Made by a program: the position numbers and the translations under genes. From NCBI GenBank assembly GCA_021647375.1, contig JAKIUV010000015.1:1-39171 (forward strand): a stretch of 39,171 nt of DNA. The letters run 5' to 3'. The notes beneath the pieces are model-generated. The model had not been told where the DNA came from. It did no database searches and saw only the letters and a program-made list of their open reading frames with translations. Every line of letters starts with the position of its first letter. The first letter of the stretch is position 1. Below, piece after piece: positions 1 through 7,738 of this stretch. The stretch is from Robiginitomaculum sp. Lineage in GTDB: Bacteria > Pseudomonadota > Alphaproteobacteria > Caulobacterales > Maricaulaceae.

Positions 1-58
1 GGCCACGGTCTGGTTTTAGGGTGATGTAATCAGGTAATTGCACTTGTTTGTTATTCAT
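1..58 (-). CDS. 5' end of an unidentified gene, cut by window edge
   Basis: An open frame runs off the left edge on the minus strand, beginning with ATG at 58. The 19 visible codons start MNNKQVQLPDY and contain no stop. An AAAGG stretch lies directly against the ATG, which is too close for a normal ribosome binding site, so the true start could be the GTG five codons later. The fragment is too short to assign a family. That it is a gene at all is inferred from the open frame and its position. Confidence 0.3.
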   Translation of the reverse strand, partial: MNNKQVQLPDYITLKPDRG

Positions 59-120
59 CCTTTGAACGGATCCGTAGAAGTGTTATTTACCCATAATGCG
101 CTGCAAACACAAAACATGGT

Positions 121-178
121 GACAACGTCTCCTCTCCCATAGGGAGAGGAACAAGGTGAGGGGCTTGGATGTTAGCGG
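121..178 (+). repeat. Inverted repeat arm A flanking the DUF559 gene
   Basis: This arm contains a small palindrome (CCTCTCC...GGGAGAGG) followed by AACAAGGTGAGGGG and CTTGGATGTT. It matches, in opposite orientation, the arm at 561-616 with only a few differences, and ends within a few bases of the stop codon of the DUF559 gene. A related copy lies at 690-746. The layout resembles a small REP-like or MITE-like dispersed palindrome; copy number elsewhere in the genome cannot be seen here. Confidence 0.85.
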
Positions 179-179
179 G

Positions 180-539
180 TCATAATTCTCGATTACTGGC
201 AATTTCCAATTCTTGTAAAACCCCGGCGATTACCCCATCCAGATTATCATAGACATCATCATTCCAAAATCTGATAACGCGGTAGCCCTTGGATTCGAGT
301 ATAGCTGTGCGCGATGCATCGGCTTCTTTGGTGTCTGCATGTTGGTGGCCGTCAAGCTCAACGATTAGCTTTGCGCTGTCACAAACGAAATCGACGATAT
401 ATTTATCAATGGGGACTTGGCGGCGGAATTTAAAACCAGCCAGTAACCGTCCGCGCACTTCGCGCCAAAAAATCGCCTCGGAATTACTTTGTGTGCGCCG
501 CAGTTTCCGAGCCAATTTGGTTTTTGTTGGTTTGTCCAT
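180..539 (-). CDS. DUF559 domain protein (endonuclease-fold, Vsr-like)
   Basis: A complete 119-residue DUF559 protein, a family related to the very-short-patch-repair endonuclease fold. The hallmark core is visible: KFRRQVPIDKYIVDFVCDS at residues 37-55, then LIVELDGHQH at about 58-67 carrying the likely catalytic Asp/Glu cluster, and GYRVIRFWNDDV near residues 85-96. No signal peptide or membrane segment is seen, so it should act in the cytoplasm. The gene lies alone between two nearly identical inverted repeats (121-178 and 561-616), with its stop 2-3 bases inside one arm and its start about 20 bases from the other. The family is widespread but its substrate is not established; the nuclease role is inferred from the fold. 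Confidence 0.85.
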   Translation of the reverse strand: MDKPTKTKLARKLRRTQSNSEAIFWREVRGRLLAGFKFRRQVPIDKYIVDFVCDSAKLIVELDGHQHADTKEADASRTAILESKGYRVIRFWNDDVYDNLDGVIAGVLQELEIASNREL

Positions 540-560
540 GTGGAGAGTTTAGCACATAGC

Positions 561-616
561 CGCAAACATCCAAACCCCTCACCTTGTTCCTCTCCCAAAG
601 GAGAGGAGACGTTGTC
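561..616 (-). repeat. Inverted repeat arm B flanking the DUF559 gene
   Basis: The reverse complement of this stretch matches arm A (121-178) almost base for base, starting GACAACGTCTCCTCTCC and ending TTGGATGTT. The differences are confined to the loop of the inner palindrome, one C/T change and the outermost bases. Together the arms bound a unit of about 496 bp that holds only the DUF559 gene. Confidence 0.85.
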
Positions 617-689
617 TTGAGATACATTTTTGTGGTTAGGTATAAGCACCCCACCAACAACCATCATCAAAGAAAACGCAGTTTTCTCA

Positions 690-746
690 CCTCTCCTTTG
701 GGGGAGAGGTCGGCGCTCTTGCGCCGGGTGAGGGGCTTGGATGTTG
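690..746 (+). repeat. Third copy of the dispersed palindromic repeat
   Basis: This copy lies in the same orientation as arm A and shares the CCTCTCC...GGGAGAGG palindrome and the GGTGAGGGGCTTGGATGTT end. In place of the AACAAG linker of arms A and B it has a second small hairpin, CGGCGC-TCTT-GCGCCG. It therefore represents a longer form of the repeat. No gene is associated with it. Confidence 0.75.
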
Positions 747-765
747 AGGGATACACAGAACTAAA

Positions 766-795
766 AAACCGCCCCGTGTTTCCACGGAGCGGTTT
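766..795 (-). terminator. Intrinsic terminator downstream of groEL
   Basis: On the minus strand an AAACCGC...GCGGTTT stem (795-789 pairing with 772-766) with an inner CGTG/CACG stem and GAAA loop is followed by a run of six T. It lies about 140 bases past the groEL stop and is the natural end of the groESL transcript. The plus-strand side is also followed by a T-rich run, so it could work in both directions. Hairpin and T-run are seen directly; the assignment to groESL is inferred. Confidence 0.75.
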
Positions 796-876
796 GTTTT
801 TTCTTTTGAAAGCTTGGAGTTTGAAGTTGAGACTTCTCGTATTTTTCTTTTTGAAAAATCCTCGAAGAAACTCGGG

Positions 877-920
877 AGGGAGCCATTTGGCTCCCTAATT
901 GTGTGCGCTAAGAAGCGCAC
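877..920 (-). other. Two small hairpins in the groEL 3' untranslated region
   Basis: Two perfect inverted repeats sit just past the groEL stop: AGGGAGCC-attt-GGCTCCCT at 877-896 and an AGCGCAC/GTGCGCT stem at 903-920. Neither is followed at once by a T-run on the minus strand, so they are more likely transcript-end stabilising structures or part of a longer 3' structure than terminators. Confidence 0.5.
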
Positions 921-932
921 CCAATCCCTCGT

Positions 933-2585
933 TTACATCATTCCGCCCATGCCTCCCATTCCGCCCATGCCACCTGGCATGCCGCCCATTCCGGCGTCGC
1001 CGTCTTTGGCTGGGGCATCGCAAATTGCGACTTCTGTTGTCAGGATTATGCCTGCGACAGAAGCCGCGTCTTGTAGGGCTGTGCGCACGACTTTGACCGG
1101 GTCGATGATACCGGCTTTGACCATGTCGACATATTTTTCGTTTTGGGCATCAAAGCCGTAATTGGCTTTGTTTTCCGCAATGATATTGCCAACAACAACC
1201 GCACCCTCGACGCCAGCATTTGCTGCGATTTGGAATGCAGGGTAGGACAGGGCCGCTTTGACGATTTCAATACCGGCTTGTTCGTCGGCGTTGACACCTT
1301 TGACATCAATGAAACGTGACGCCCGCAAGAGAGCCGTACCACCGCCTGGCACTATGCCTTCTTCGACGGCAGCGCGGGTTGCGTTGAGCGCATCGTCGAC
1401 ACGGTCTTTGCGTTCTTTCACTTCGATCTCGGTTGAACCACCAACGCGGATAACCGCTACACCGCCGGACAATTTGGCCAGACGTTCTTGCAGTTTTTCT
1501 TTGTCGTAATCAGAAGACGTATCCTCGGCCTGTTTGCGGATTTGCGCAACGCGGGCTTTGATGTCTTTCTTCTTACCGTTCCCGTCGACAACAGTTGTGT
1601 CGTCTTTGGTGATGGTGACGTGCTTGGCCGTGCCGAGCATGTTCAGCGTAACCGTTTCCAGCTTGATACCAAGATCCTCAGAGATAACCGTACCGCCCGT
1701 AAGGACAGCTAGGTCTTCGAGCATGGCTTTACGGCGATCACCAAAACCAGGGGCTTTGACAGCCGCGATTTTCAGGCCACCACGAAGTTTGTTGACCACG
1801 AGGGTCGCAAGCGCTTCGCCTTCAATGTCTTCTGCGATAATCAAAAGCGGCTTGCCAGATTGGGCAACAGCTTCGAGGATTGGTAGCATAGACTGTAGGG
1901 ATGACAATTTGCCTTCGTTCAAGAGGATGAACGGGTCGTCCATTTCTGTGCGCATTTTGTCCGCATCAGTAATGAAGTAAGGGGACAGATAACCACGGTC
2001 AAACTGCATGCCCTCAACAACGTCCAATTCGGTTTCGGCAGTTTTGCCTTCTTCAACCGTAATAACGCCTTCATTGCCAACCTTGCCCATAGCTTCGGCA
2101 ATCATTTCGCCGATAGAGGCTTCGCCGTTAGCGGAGATCGTACCAACCTGCGCGATTTCGCTCGAAGATTTAATCTTCTTGGCTTTGTTCATCAGATCGC
2201 CAACGACTTCTTTGGACGCCTTGTCGATACCGCGTTTAAGATCCATAGGGTTCATGCCAGCGGCTACGCGCTTTAGGCCTTCGCGAACGATGGCTTGCGC
2301 CAGAACCGTCGCAGTTGTCGTGCCGTCGCCGGCAACATCATTGGTGTTGTTGGCAACTTCGCGGAGCATTTGCGCGCCGAGGTTTTCGAACTTGTCTTCA
2401 AGCTCGATTTCTTTGGCAACGGTCACGCCGTCTTTAGTTGAACGAGGGGCACCGAAAGATTTTTCGATAACCACATTGCGGCCTTTGGGGCCGAGCGTGG
2501 TTTTTACTGCATTTGCGAGGATGTCTACGCCGCGTAACATTTTGTCGCGAGCATCTGTTCCAAATTTGACGTCTTTAGCCGCCAT
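933..2585 (-). CDS. groEL: Chaperonin GroEL (Hsp60)
   Basis: A full-length 550-residue GroEL, the ATP-driven cytoplasmic folding chamber that works with GroES. The N-terminus MAAKDVKFGTDAR, the nucleotide-site stretch VAGDGTTTATVLAQ (about residues 85-98, including the catalytic Asp), the GGVAVIRVGG segment near 405 and the closing GGM-rich tail are all canonical. A GGAGA ribosome binding site lies seven bases before the ATG. It follows groES by 41 bases in one operon, controlled by the CIRCE operator and heat-shock-type promoter upstream of groES. The hairpin terminator at 766-795 probably ends the message. No key residue is missing. Confidence 0.98.
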   Translation of the reverse strand: MAAKDVKFGTDARDKMLRGVDILANAVKTTLGPKGRNVVIEKSFGAPRSTKDGVTVAKEIELEDKFENLGAQMLREVANNTNDVAGDGTTTATVLAQAIVREGLKRVAAGMNPMDLKRGIDKASKEVVGDLMNKAKKIKSSSEIAQVGTISANGEASIGEMIAEAMGKVGNEGVITVEEGKTAETELDVVEGMQFDRGYLSPYFITDADKMRTEMDDPFILLNEGKLSSLQSMLPILEAVAQSGKPLLIIAEDIEGEALATLVVNKLRGGLKIAAVKAPGFGDRRKAMLEDLAVLTGGTVISEDLGIKLETVTLNMLGTAKHVTITKDDTTVVDGNGKKKDIKARVAQIRKQAEDTSSDYDKEKLQERLAKLSGGVAVIRVGGSTEIEVKERKDRVDDALNATRAAVEEGIVPGGGTALLRASRFIDVKGVNADEQAGIEIVKAALSYPAFQIAANAGVEGAVVVGNIIAENKANYGFDAQNEKYVDMVKAGIIDPVKVVRTALQDAASVAGIILTTEVAICDAPAKDGDAGMGGMPGGMGGMGGMGGMM

Positions 2586-2626
2586 AATAATTCTCCATAT
2601 TTAGATAAAATAAAGGGTGTGCGGTC

Positions 2627-2914
2627 TTAAGCCAAAACACCCATAATGTCAGCTTCTTTCATGATCAAAAGCTCGTCGCCGTTAATCGTTACTTCGGTAC
2701 CGCCCCATTTGCCGAACAAGACACGGTCGCCTTTTTTGACATCGAGGGCAACAAATTTGCCGTTTTCATCGCGGACACCAGGTCCAACAGACACAACTTT
2801 GCCTTCGGATGGTTTTTCCTGAGCCGTATCAGGAATAATAATCCCACCAGCAGTTTTGGTTTCTTCTGCCACGCGCTTTACCAGCACACGGTCATGTAGA
2901 GGACGAAATTTCAT
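2627..2914 (-). CDS. groES: Co-chaperonin GroES (Hsp10)
   Basis: A complete 95-residue GroES that caps the GroEL ring. The start MKFRPLHDRVLVKRV, the mobile loop AEETKTAGGIIIPDTA (about residues 16-31) and the ending IMKEADIMGVLA match the family over its whole length. It is the first gene of the groES-groEL operon on the minus strand. The leader of about 70 bases before the ATG contains the CIRCE operator. An AGAGAG purine run before the ATG is the likely ribosome binding site. Confidence 0.98.
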   Translation of the reverse strand: MKFRPLHDRVLVKRVAEETKTAGGIIIPDTAQEKPSEGKVVSVGPGVRDENGKFVALDVKKGDRVLFGKWGGTEVTINGDELLIMKEADIMGVLA

Positions 2915-2959
2915 CTATTTTCTCTCTGTTTAGGTTGAACATCAGCCGGAATATCGAGT

Positions 2960-2986
2960 TTAGCACTCACAAGCCCCGACTGCCAA
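2960..2986 (-). promoter_or_regulatory. CIRCE operator (HrcA binding site)
   Basis: The sequence TTAGCACTC, nine spacer bases, then GACTGCCAA matches the CIRCE inverted repeat TTAGCACTC-N9-GAGTGCTAA with two mismatches in the right arm. It lies between the groES start and the promoter at 2995-3023, where HrcA would block transcription. HrcA itself is not in this window. The near match is seen directly; repression by HrcA is established for this element. Confidence 0.88.
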
Positions 2987-2994
2987 TACAGGGG

Positions 2995-3023
2995 AGATAA
3001 GGACGCAGGAGATAGGAGTCAAG
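2995..3023 (-). promoter_or_regulatory. Probable RpoH-type heat-shock promoter of groESL
   Basis: On the minus strand CTTGAC is followed by CTTATCT, with 18 bases between CTTG and CTTAT. This agrees with the alphaproteobacterial sigma-32 pattern (CTTG, 17-18 bases, CYTAT-T). The predicted transcript start falls right before the CIRCE element, a geometry known from other alphaproteobacterial groESL operons. The match to a vegetative promoter is weaker (TTGACT, 17 bases, TATCTC). Confidence 0.65.
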
Positions 3024-3177
3024 GTTTGAGGGCGAGAAAACAGGTCTGTGCAAGCCAAAAAAATAATGTCCGGCATCAGTCATAATAAAATTTAGGCTTG
3101 AAACCAAATATTAACTCTGAATTTGTACGCCTTATGGGAGATTTTCTACGCAATAAATAATATAAACAAGGTACACT

Positions 3178-3852
3178 ATGGACTTCCTGAACCCTTACGC
3201 CACTATTGATGTTTCCATTGTCGATCTGATCCGAAATATGGGCATCGGGCTTTTGATGGCATTGATCTGGAAAGATGTGATTACGCGCACTACGCGGCTG
3301 GTGGTCGATACGCGGCAATATTTGACCGTATTTATCCTGCTGATCCCCAGCATGATTTTAATCATCACTATTATTAAATCCTCTATCGCTTTGTCTCTGG
3401 GACTGGTTGGTGCTTTATCTATTGTTCGTTTTCGCACGCCTATTAAAGAGCCGGAAGAGTTGCTCTATTTATTTGTTGCCATTGCGGTGGGGCTAGGGCT
3501 TGGTGCCAATCAAATCCTTGCCACCATAATTGGTTTTACGGCAATTTGTCTGGGCATGATACCAGCAGCGTTCCTCAACAAATCCGCCAAGAGCGCCCAG
3601 AGCATTTTTGTTGACCTTAGTTTCCCAAAGGAGAGCGGTGGTATCAATACGGACGATGTAGAAACCGCTATGGGCAAGCTTGGCTATACTTACGGCGTCA
3701 AGCGGATCAATGCTACGGACGGCAGCACCGAAATGCTACTGGATATTGCCGATTTTGAGATGAAAAATTTCTCCAAACTAAAAACGGAAATGCAGGCGCT
3801 CAACAAAGGCGTGCGGGTAATCGCGACAGAAAATGCCAGAATTATAACGTAA
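3178..3852 (+). CDS. DUF4956 family membrane protein
   Basis: A 224-residue inner-membrane protein of the DUF4956 family. About four to five hydrophobic segments lie in residues 14-135, and the family hallmark SLGLVGALSIVRFRTPIKEP spans residues 73-92. The last 85 residues are soluble and probably cytoplasmic, with the pattern of a small alpha/beta (ACT- or ferredoxin-like) domain. AAGG upstream of ATG 3178 serves as ribosome binding site. It is the first gene of an operon with a CotH-type kinase (51 bases downstream) and a VTC-domain protein. The three families recur together in other bacteria, which suggests one envelope-linked system. The biochemical role of DUF4956 is unknown. Confidence 0.85.
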   Translation: MDFLNPYATIDVSIVDLIRNMGIGLLMALIWKDVITRTTRLVVDTRQYLTVFILLIPSMILIITIIKSSIALSLGLVGALSIVRFRTPIKEPEELLYLFVAIAVGLGLGANQILATIIGFTAICLGMIPAAFLNKSAKSAQSIFVDLSFPKESGGINTDDVETAMGKLGYTYGVKRINATDGSTEMLLDIADFEMKNFSKLKTEMQALNKGVRVIATENARIIT

Positions 3853-3903
3853 AAAATACCTATCTCTAGCGGTTTGCGTGTTCACTTGCTGATTTATGAA
3901 CTT

Positions 3904-6678
3904 ATGAAAAAATATTTATCCTACATATTTATCATCGCCTTGTCGGCATTGTTTTTGCTTGGCTCCAAGGGGATAAAGCAGAACCCGGACACTGTGTTGG
4001 GATTTGTCCAAATCCTAAAGGGCAATTGTACCCACGGTAGTTTACGCTGTAAAATTATGAACCCGATCATCCGGGACGCCGAAACCATCACCCACGGCGT
4101 CAACCGGCTGAGTGTCTCCAAAGACCAGCTACCCGTCGTGCGGATATATATGACCGACGGGGCGGTAGGGAAATTAGAAGCCAAACGGCGCAGTGTTTTG
4201 GCCATGCCTGTTCCCATCCACTTTTCAAAAAAAAGCGATTGGGTCAAGGGCACTGTGGTGGTCGAATTTGACGGGCGTAAAGAAAAATCGAAAGTATCCT
4301 TACGGCTCAAAGGGGATTGGGGTGACCATCTGTCCCATCCGACAAAAATATCCTACCGTATCAAAACCCGTGCAGGCGGGTATCTGTTCGGCATGAAAAC
4401 ATTTTCGGTACAGCACCCCCAGACCCGCGCCTACGGTACCGGGCCATTGCTGTTGGAGCACATGCGCAAGCAAGACATTCTCGCACCCAGACAAAAATTC
4501 GTCGATGTGTATATCAACGATATTTCCATCGGAATTATGTCCTTAGAGGAACATTTCGCCAAAGAAATGATCGAAGCGCAAAACCGCCGCGACGGGCCAC
4601 TTCTCGCCTTAAATGAAGACCCTATGTGGGCGCAGTGGAACATTAATTTTAACACGGCACCCGTAGACGACCCCTACCGCGAGAACCTGTCGGGTCACCG
4701 CGACGTTATGATCAAAGATTATACCGGTAAGAAATTCAAGCGCGGCTCTATCCCGACCAACAACCAGATACGCGGACAGGCATTGTTGCGCGATTTTCTC
4801 GACGGGAAAGCTTCTGCTGGCGATAGCTTGGACTTTGACTATTTTGCAAAATACTGGGTCTTGACCAATATCTGGGGCGGTTGTCATTCAGCCGTGTGGC
4901 ACAATAGACGCTATTATTTCAACCCGATTAGCGGCTTGTTGGAACCCGTATCCTTCGACAATATGGCCTTTCCCAACAAATTTGCTATGTGTGTGGACGC
5001 TGATGTTCAGGCTGCTTTTGGGGACGCAGATTTTCGCGCGGCTGTTAACCAGGAAGCCGAAGTTATTCGCACAGAATTGCAAACACCCGCATTCGCGAAG
5101 TGGCTTTCAGAGCGTCAAATCCTGCACAGGAAATTCTTTAGCTTTGAGCATTTTGAACAGTTACCTGGCCAGATTACGCCAGAACTTTTATTGAAAAACC
5201 TGGAGGGCTTGCTCGCGGAATTGGATGCGCAATTGACATCAGAGGCCGGTATCAAAACCCAATATATGTATGCTGAACACGGGTTTTACGGGGGTGCCGA
5301 AGACGGGTTTGTCCGCACGAAGCCGGGCATTATCGATGAAAATTTCCTGCGGGAACAAGCAATCCTAAGCACACATTTGACGGCATTCTATTATGCGGGC
5401 GAAGATAGCGGTACATTCGAGTTTCGCAATCTAACGCTGGCCGACATTGACCTGAAAAGCATTTATGTTGAGGGCAAAAACAAGTATGTTCGCGCAGTTG
5501 ATTTCACACCTTTCGTTCTGGAAAGCGCCAAAGAAAACCCGCGCCCTGTTGCCCAATCAGTTCATGTCCCCGACACTGATTTAAGTAAATATAAAAGCTT
5601 CAAGCTAGATTATATTTATAAGGGCAAGCCTTATACGCGGGCCGTTGATATTCAGTACAAAAATACAGTAACGGGTTTTGTCGCGGATCCCGTCTCTGCC
5701 ATACGCACTATAGTTGGTGCTGCCAATATCAACGAAGCAAACAAGCAGGTGACATTTACCGCCGGAATATATGACATCAATAAGAGCATTGCCCTGCCAA
5801 AAAATTGGGGTGCCACCATGCAGGCAGGTGCAAGGCTCAATTTCAATAAGGGTAGTCTGCTCAAAATATCAGGGCCATTGATAGTAGACGGGACGAAAGA
5901 CATGCCCGTCAATATTACGCTCAGCAGCAATACGGATTATTTCGGCATGGGGGCTTGGGGCGGTATCTTCGTGTCAAAGTCCGCTACACGGTCTCGGGTA
6001 AATCATCTCCAGCTTACTGGAACAAGTACGCAAAACCTGGCCAACCGCCAAGGTTATTACGGCATGACGGGCTGTATGAGTTTTTACGAAAGCGATGTGG
6101 ATATTACCAATTCCCGGTTTATCGACGCCCAGTGCGAAGACGCGCTTAACATCGTCAAGTCGGATTTCAACCTCACCAATATCCTGATCAAGGGCGCCCG
6201 CGCCGACGCATTTGATACGGATTTTTCCGTCGGTATAATCACGTCCTCCAGCTTTACGGCTAGTGGCAATGACGGCATAGATATTTCTGGCACCGCACTG
6301 ACACTCGACAATATCACCATGAGCCAGATTGGCGATAAAGCGGTCTCCGTGGGTGAAAAATCCACCCTGGAGGCCAAAAATATCCGCATTGACGGTGCTG
6401 TGCTCGGTGTGGTGAGCAAGGATTTATCCCGTGTTAATATCGCAGATGTTTCATTTGCTAATATTTCTGGCACAGCCTTGATGACCTATATCAAGAAACA
6501 AGAATATGGCCCGTCGCAAATCAATTGCGAGAACTGCACATTCAAAACCAAGATGATAGAAACCGGCCAACAAGAAAGCACACAAATTACGTTGAACCAG
6601 ACGATTATGACCCAGACCAAATTAAGCCGCAAACAAATGGTTAGCGCGGGATTACTCATAGAGGGCGCAGTCCAATGA
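3904..6678 (+). CDS. Exported CotH-type kinase with C-terminal beta-helix domain
   Basis: A 924-residue protein counted from ATG 3904; the same frame could open at TTG 3874, but the ATG gives a good N-terminal signal/anchor (MKKYLSYIFIIALSALFLLG). Residues 80-380 resemble the CotH protein kinase family: SIGIMSLEEHFAKEMIE near 208-224, HNRRYYFNP near 333-341 and PVSFDNMAF near 348-356, holding the expected Asn and Asp of the active site. Residues 600-890 form repeated short strands (TNSRFIDAQ, LTNILIKGA, TSSSFTAS, LDNITMSQI) typical of a right-handed parallel beta-helix. B. subtilis CotH phosphorylates spore-coat proteins; here, in a non-sporing background, the target is unknown. The stop overlaps the VTC gene start by ATGA, suggesting coupled translation. 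No strong ribosome binding site is visible. Confidence 0.8.
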   Translation: MKKYLSYIFIIALSALFLLGSKGIKQNPDTVLGFVQILKGNCTHGSLRCKIMNPIIRDAETITHGVNRLSVSKDQLPVVRIYMTDGAVGKLEAKRRSVLAMPVPIHFSKKSDWVKGTVVVEFDGRKEKSKVSLRLKGDWGDHLSHPTKISYRIKTRAGGYLFGMKTFSVQHPQTRAYGTGPLLLEHMRKQDILAPRQKFVDVYINDISIGIMSLEEHFAKEMIEAQNRRDGPLLALNEDPMWAQWNINFNTAPVDDPYRENLSGHRDVMIKDYTGKKFKRGSIPTNNQIRGQALLRDFLDGKASAGDSLDFDYFAKYWVLTNIWGGCHSAVWHNRRYYFNPISGLLEPVSFDNMAFPNKFAMCVDADVQAAFGDADFRAAVNQEAEVIRTELQTPAFAKWLSERQILHRKFFSFEHFEQLPGQITPELLLKNLEGLLAELDAQLTSEAGIKTQYMYAEHGFYGGAEDGFVRTKPGIIDENFLREQAILSTHLTAFYYAGEDSGTFEFRNLTLADIDLKSIYVEGKNKYVRAVDFTPFVLESAKENPRPVAQSVHVPDTDLSKYKSFKLDYIYKGKPYTRAVDIQYKNTVTGFVADPVSAIRTIVGAANINEANKQVTFTAGIYDINKSIALPKNWGATMQAGARLNFNKGSLLKISGPLIVDGTKDMPVNITLSSNTDYFGMGAWGGIFVSKSATRSRVNHLQLTGTSTQNLANRQGYYGMTGCMSFYESDVDITNSRFIDAQCEDALNIVKSDFNLTNILIKGARADAFDTDFSVGIITSSSFTASGNDGIDISGTALTLDNITMSQIGDKAVSVGEKSTLEAKNIRIDGAVLGVVSKDLSRVNIADVSFANISGTALMTYIKKQEYGPSQINCENCTFKTKMIETGQQESTQITLNQTIMTQTKLSRKQMVSAGLLIEGAVQ

Positions 6679-7364
6679 ACGCGCTTTTCACACCTAAAAC
6701 ATCTGCCGTGCTTGAGGGTTATCGTTACGAAATAAAAATGCCCCTCGACCGAATGCAGTACGAAGACTTTCTGCCGCATCTTTATAAAGCGGGGTTATAT
6801 CCGCGCGCGCCCTATCCGGATCGCCGGATTAATTCCGTCTATTATGACACGGCGGAGTTTTCTGATTATATTGATAATATTTCCGGCCTTGCGGCGCGGC
6901 GTAAAACCCGCATTCGTTGGTATAATGATGATCTGTCCAAGCTGACATTGGAACAAAAAATAAAAGCTGGCAAAGCCTCGCGTAAAGAAACCGAACGCCT
7001 GACGAATAAAGGCTTGGCCAAGCCGCATACTAAAAAAGGCTTGCGGGAAATATTGGCAGAAAATGATACGACACTGGAAACTCTGAGAATGGCACCGCTA
7101 TTCCCCGTTCTGGAAGTGCAATATGACCGCCAGTATTTCATGCTTGATACAGACTTGCGTATGACCATTGACTTGCAGCAAAAATTCAAACGCTTGCATC
7201 CCGCACCGGTTTCTAGCTTCGTTAACTCCCCCGTCTACGCCGTGGTTGAGTTTAAATACCCGGCCCCCGAACGCTTACGTATGCAGGCCATGATTCAGTG
7301 TCTGCCGTTCCGTATCTTCCGCCACTCAAAATACGTGATCGGCTTGGAGAGCACGGCTCCTTAA
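6675..7364 (+). CDS. VTC-domain protein (triphosphate tunnel fold)
   Basis: A 229-residue single-domain protein of the VTC family, which in yeast Vtc4 makes polyphosphate from ATP inside an eight-stranded tunnel. Charged residues expected to line the tunnel are present: YEIK (18-21), RRKTRIRW (75-82), LEQKIK (92-97), DLRMTID (160-166), VEFKY (191-195) and a late SKY (218-220). There is no signal peptide, membrane segment or SPX domain, so it should be cytoplasmic unless it binds the DUF4956 protein. It begins inside the stop of the CotH gene and converges with yraN by a 4-base overlap. Polyphosphate synthesis is only inferred; the TTM fold also supports triphosphatase or cyclase activities. 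Confidence 0.8.
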   Translation: MNALFTPKTSAVLEGYRYEIKMPLDRMQYEDFLPHLYKAGLYPRAPYPDRRINSVYYDTAEFSDYIDNISGLAARRKTRIRWYNDDLSKLTLEQKIKAGKASRKETERLTNKGLAKPHTKKGLREILAENDTTLETLRMAPLFPVLEVQYDRQYFMLDTDLRMTIDLQQKFKRLHPAPVSSFVNSPVYAVVEFKYPAPERLRMQAMIQCLPFRIFRHSKYVIGLESTAP

Positions 7365-7738
7365 TACCCCCGCCACGCATCTTTTACATGTTTGATGCGC
7401 AATCCCGGCATGACATAAACCGCGTCGAAGCGAATGTCTTTATTTCCTAGTCGAGTCCGCTTGTCGTGATAATAGTAGGCAGCTTCTTCTATTCGGGATA
7501 GATTGGCGTTGTGCAGGGCGTCTTGGGCTTTGTCTAATGTTGGTCTTCGTTTGACCTCGACTATGGCCAGGACTTTGCCTTTGAGGGCGATGATGTCTAT
7601 TTCGCCGTGGGGGGTTTGTTTGCGCATGTCTAGGATTTTGTAGCCCTTGAGCCGCAAGAGCCATGCGGCCAAAGTTTCGGCGCGGCGGCCTCTTTGTTCT
7701 GCCTGTTTTCTAGCTTGTTTTCTCGTGGCTTTATTCAT
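7361..7738 (-). CDS. yraN: YraN (UPF0102) endonuclease-like protein
   Basis: A complete 125-residue YraN/UPF0102 protein. The PD-(D/E)XK nuclease-like core is intact: GRRAET with Glu21, HGEIDII with Asp48, and IVEVKRR with Glu61 and Lys63. It starts within the end of rsmI (8-base overlap, ATGAATAA), so the two are translated together. The order lpoA-like / rsmI / yraN mirrors the E. coli yraM-yraL-yraN cluster. The cellular role of YraN is not settled. Its stop overlaps that of the convergent VTC gene by four bases. Confidence 0.92.
   Translation of the reverse strand: MNKATRKQARKQAEQRGRRAETLAAWLLRLKGYKILDMRKQTPHGEIDIIALKGKVLAIVEVKRRPTLDKAQDALHNANLSRIEEAAYYYHDKRTRLGNKDIRFDAVYVMPGLRIKHVKDAWRGY

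Noticed and set aside
121..746. Three repeat copies as a CRISPR array
   Set aside because: Orientation differs, spacing is irregular (about 390 and 75 bases), one interval holds a gene, and the repeats are internally palindromic.
814..1161. 115-residue plus-strand frame with PPMPPIPPMPP repeats
   Set aside because: The repeats are the reverse complement of the GGM tail of groEL; no independent support.
2008..2604. 198-residue open frame on the plus strand opposite groEL
   Set aside because: It is antisense to the well-conserved start of groEL, has low-complexity Ser/Thr/Pro-rich composition and no start signal; a shadow of groEL codon bias.
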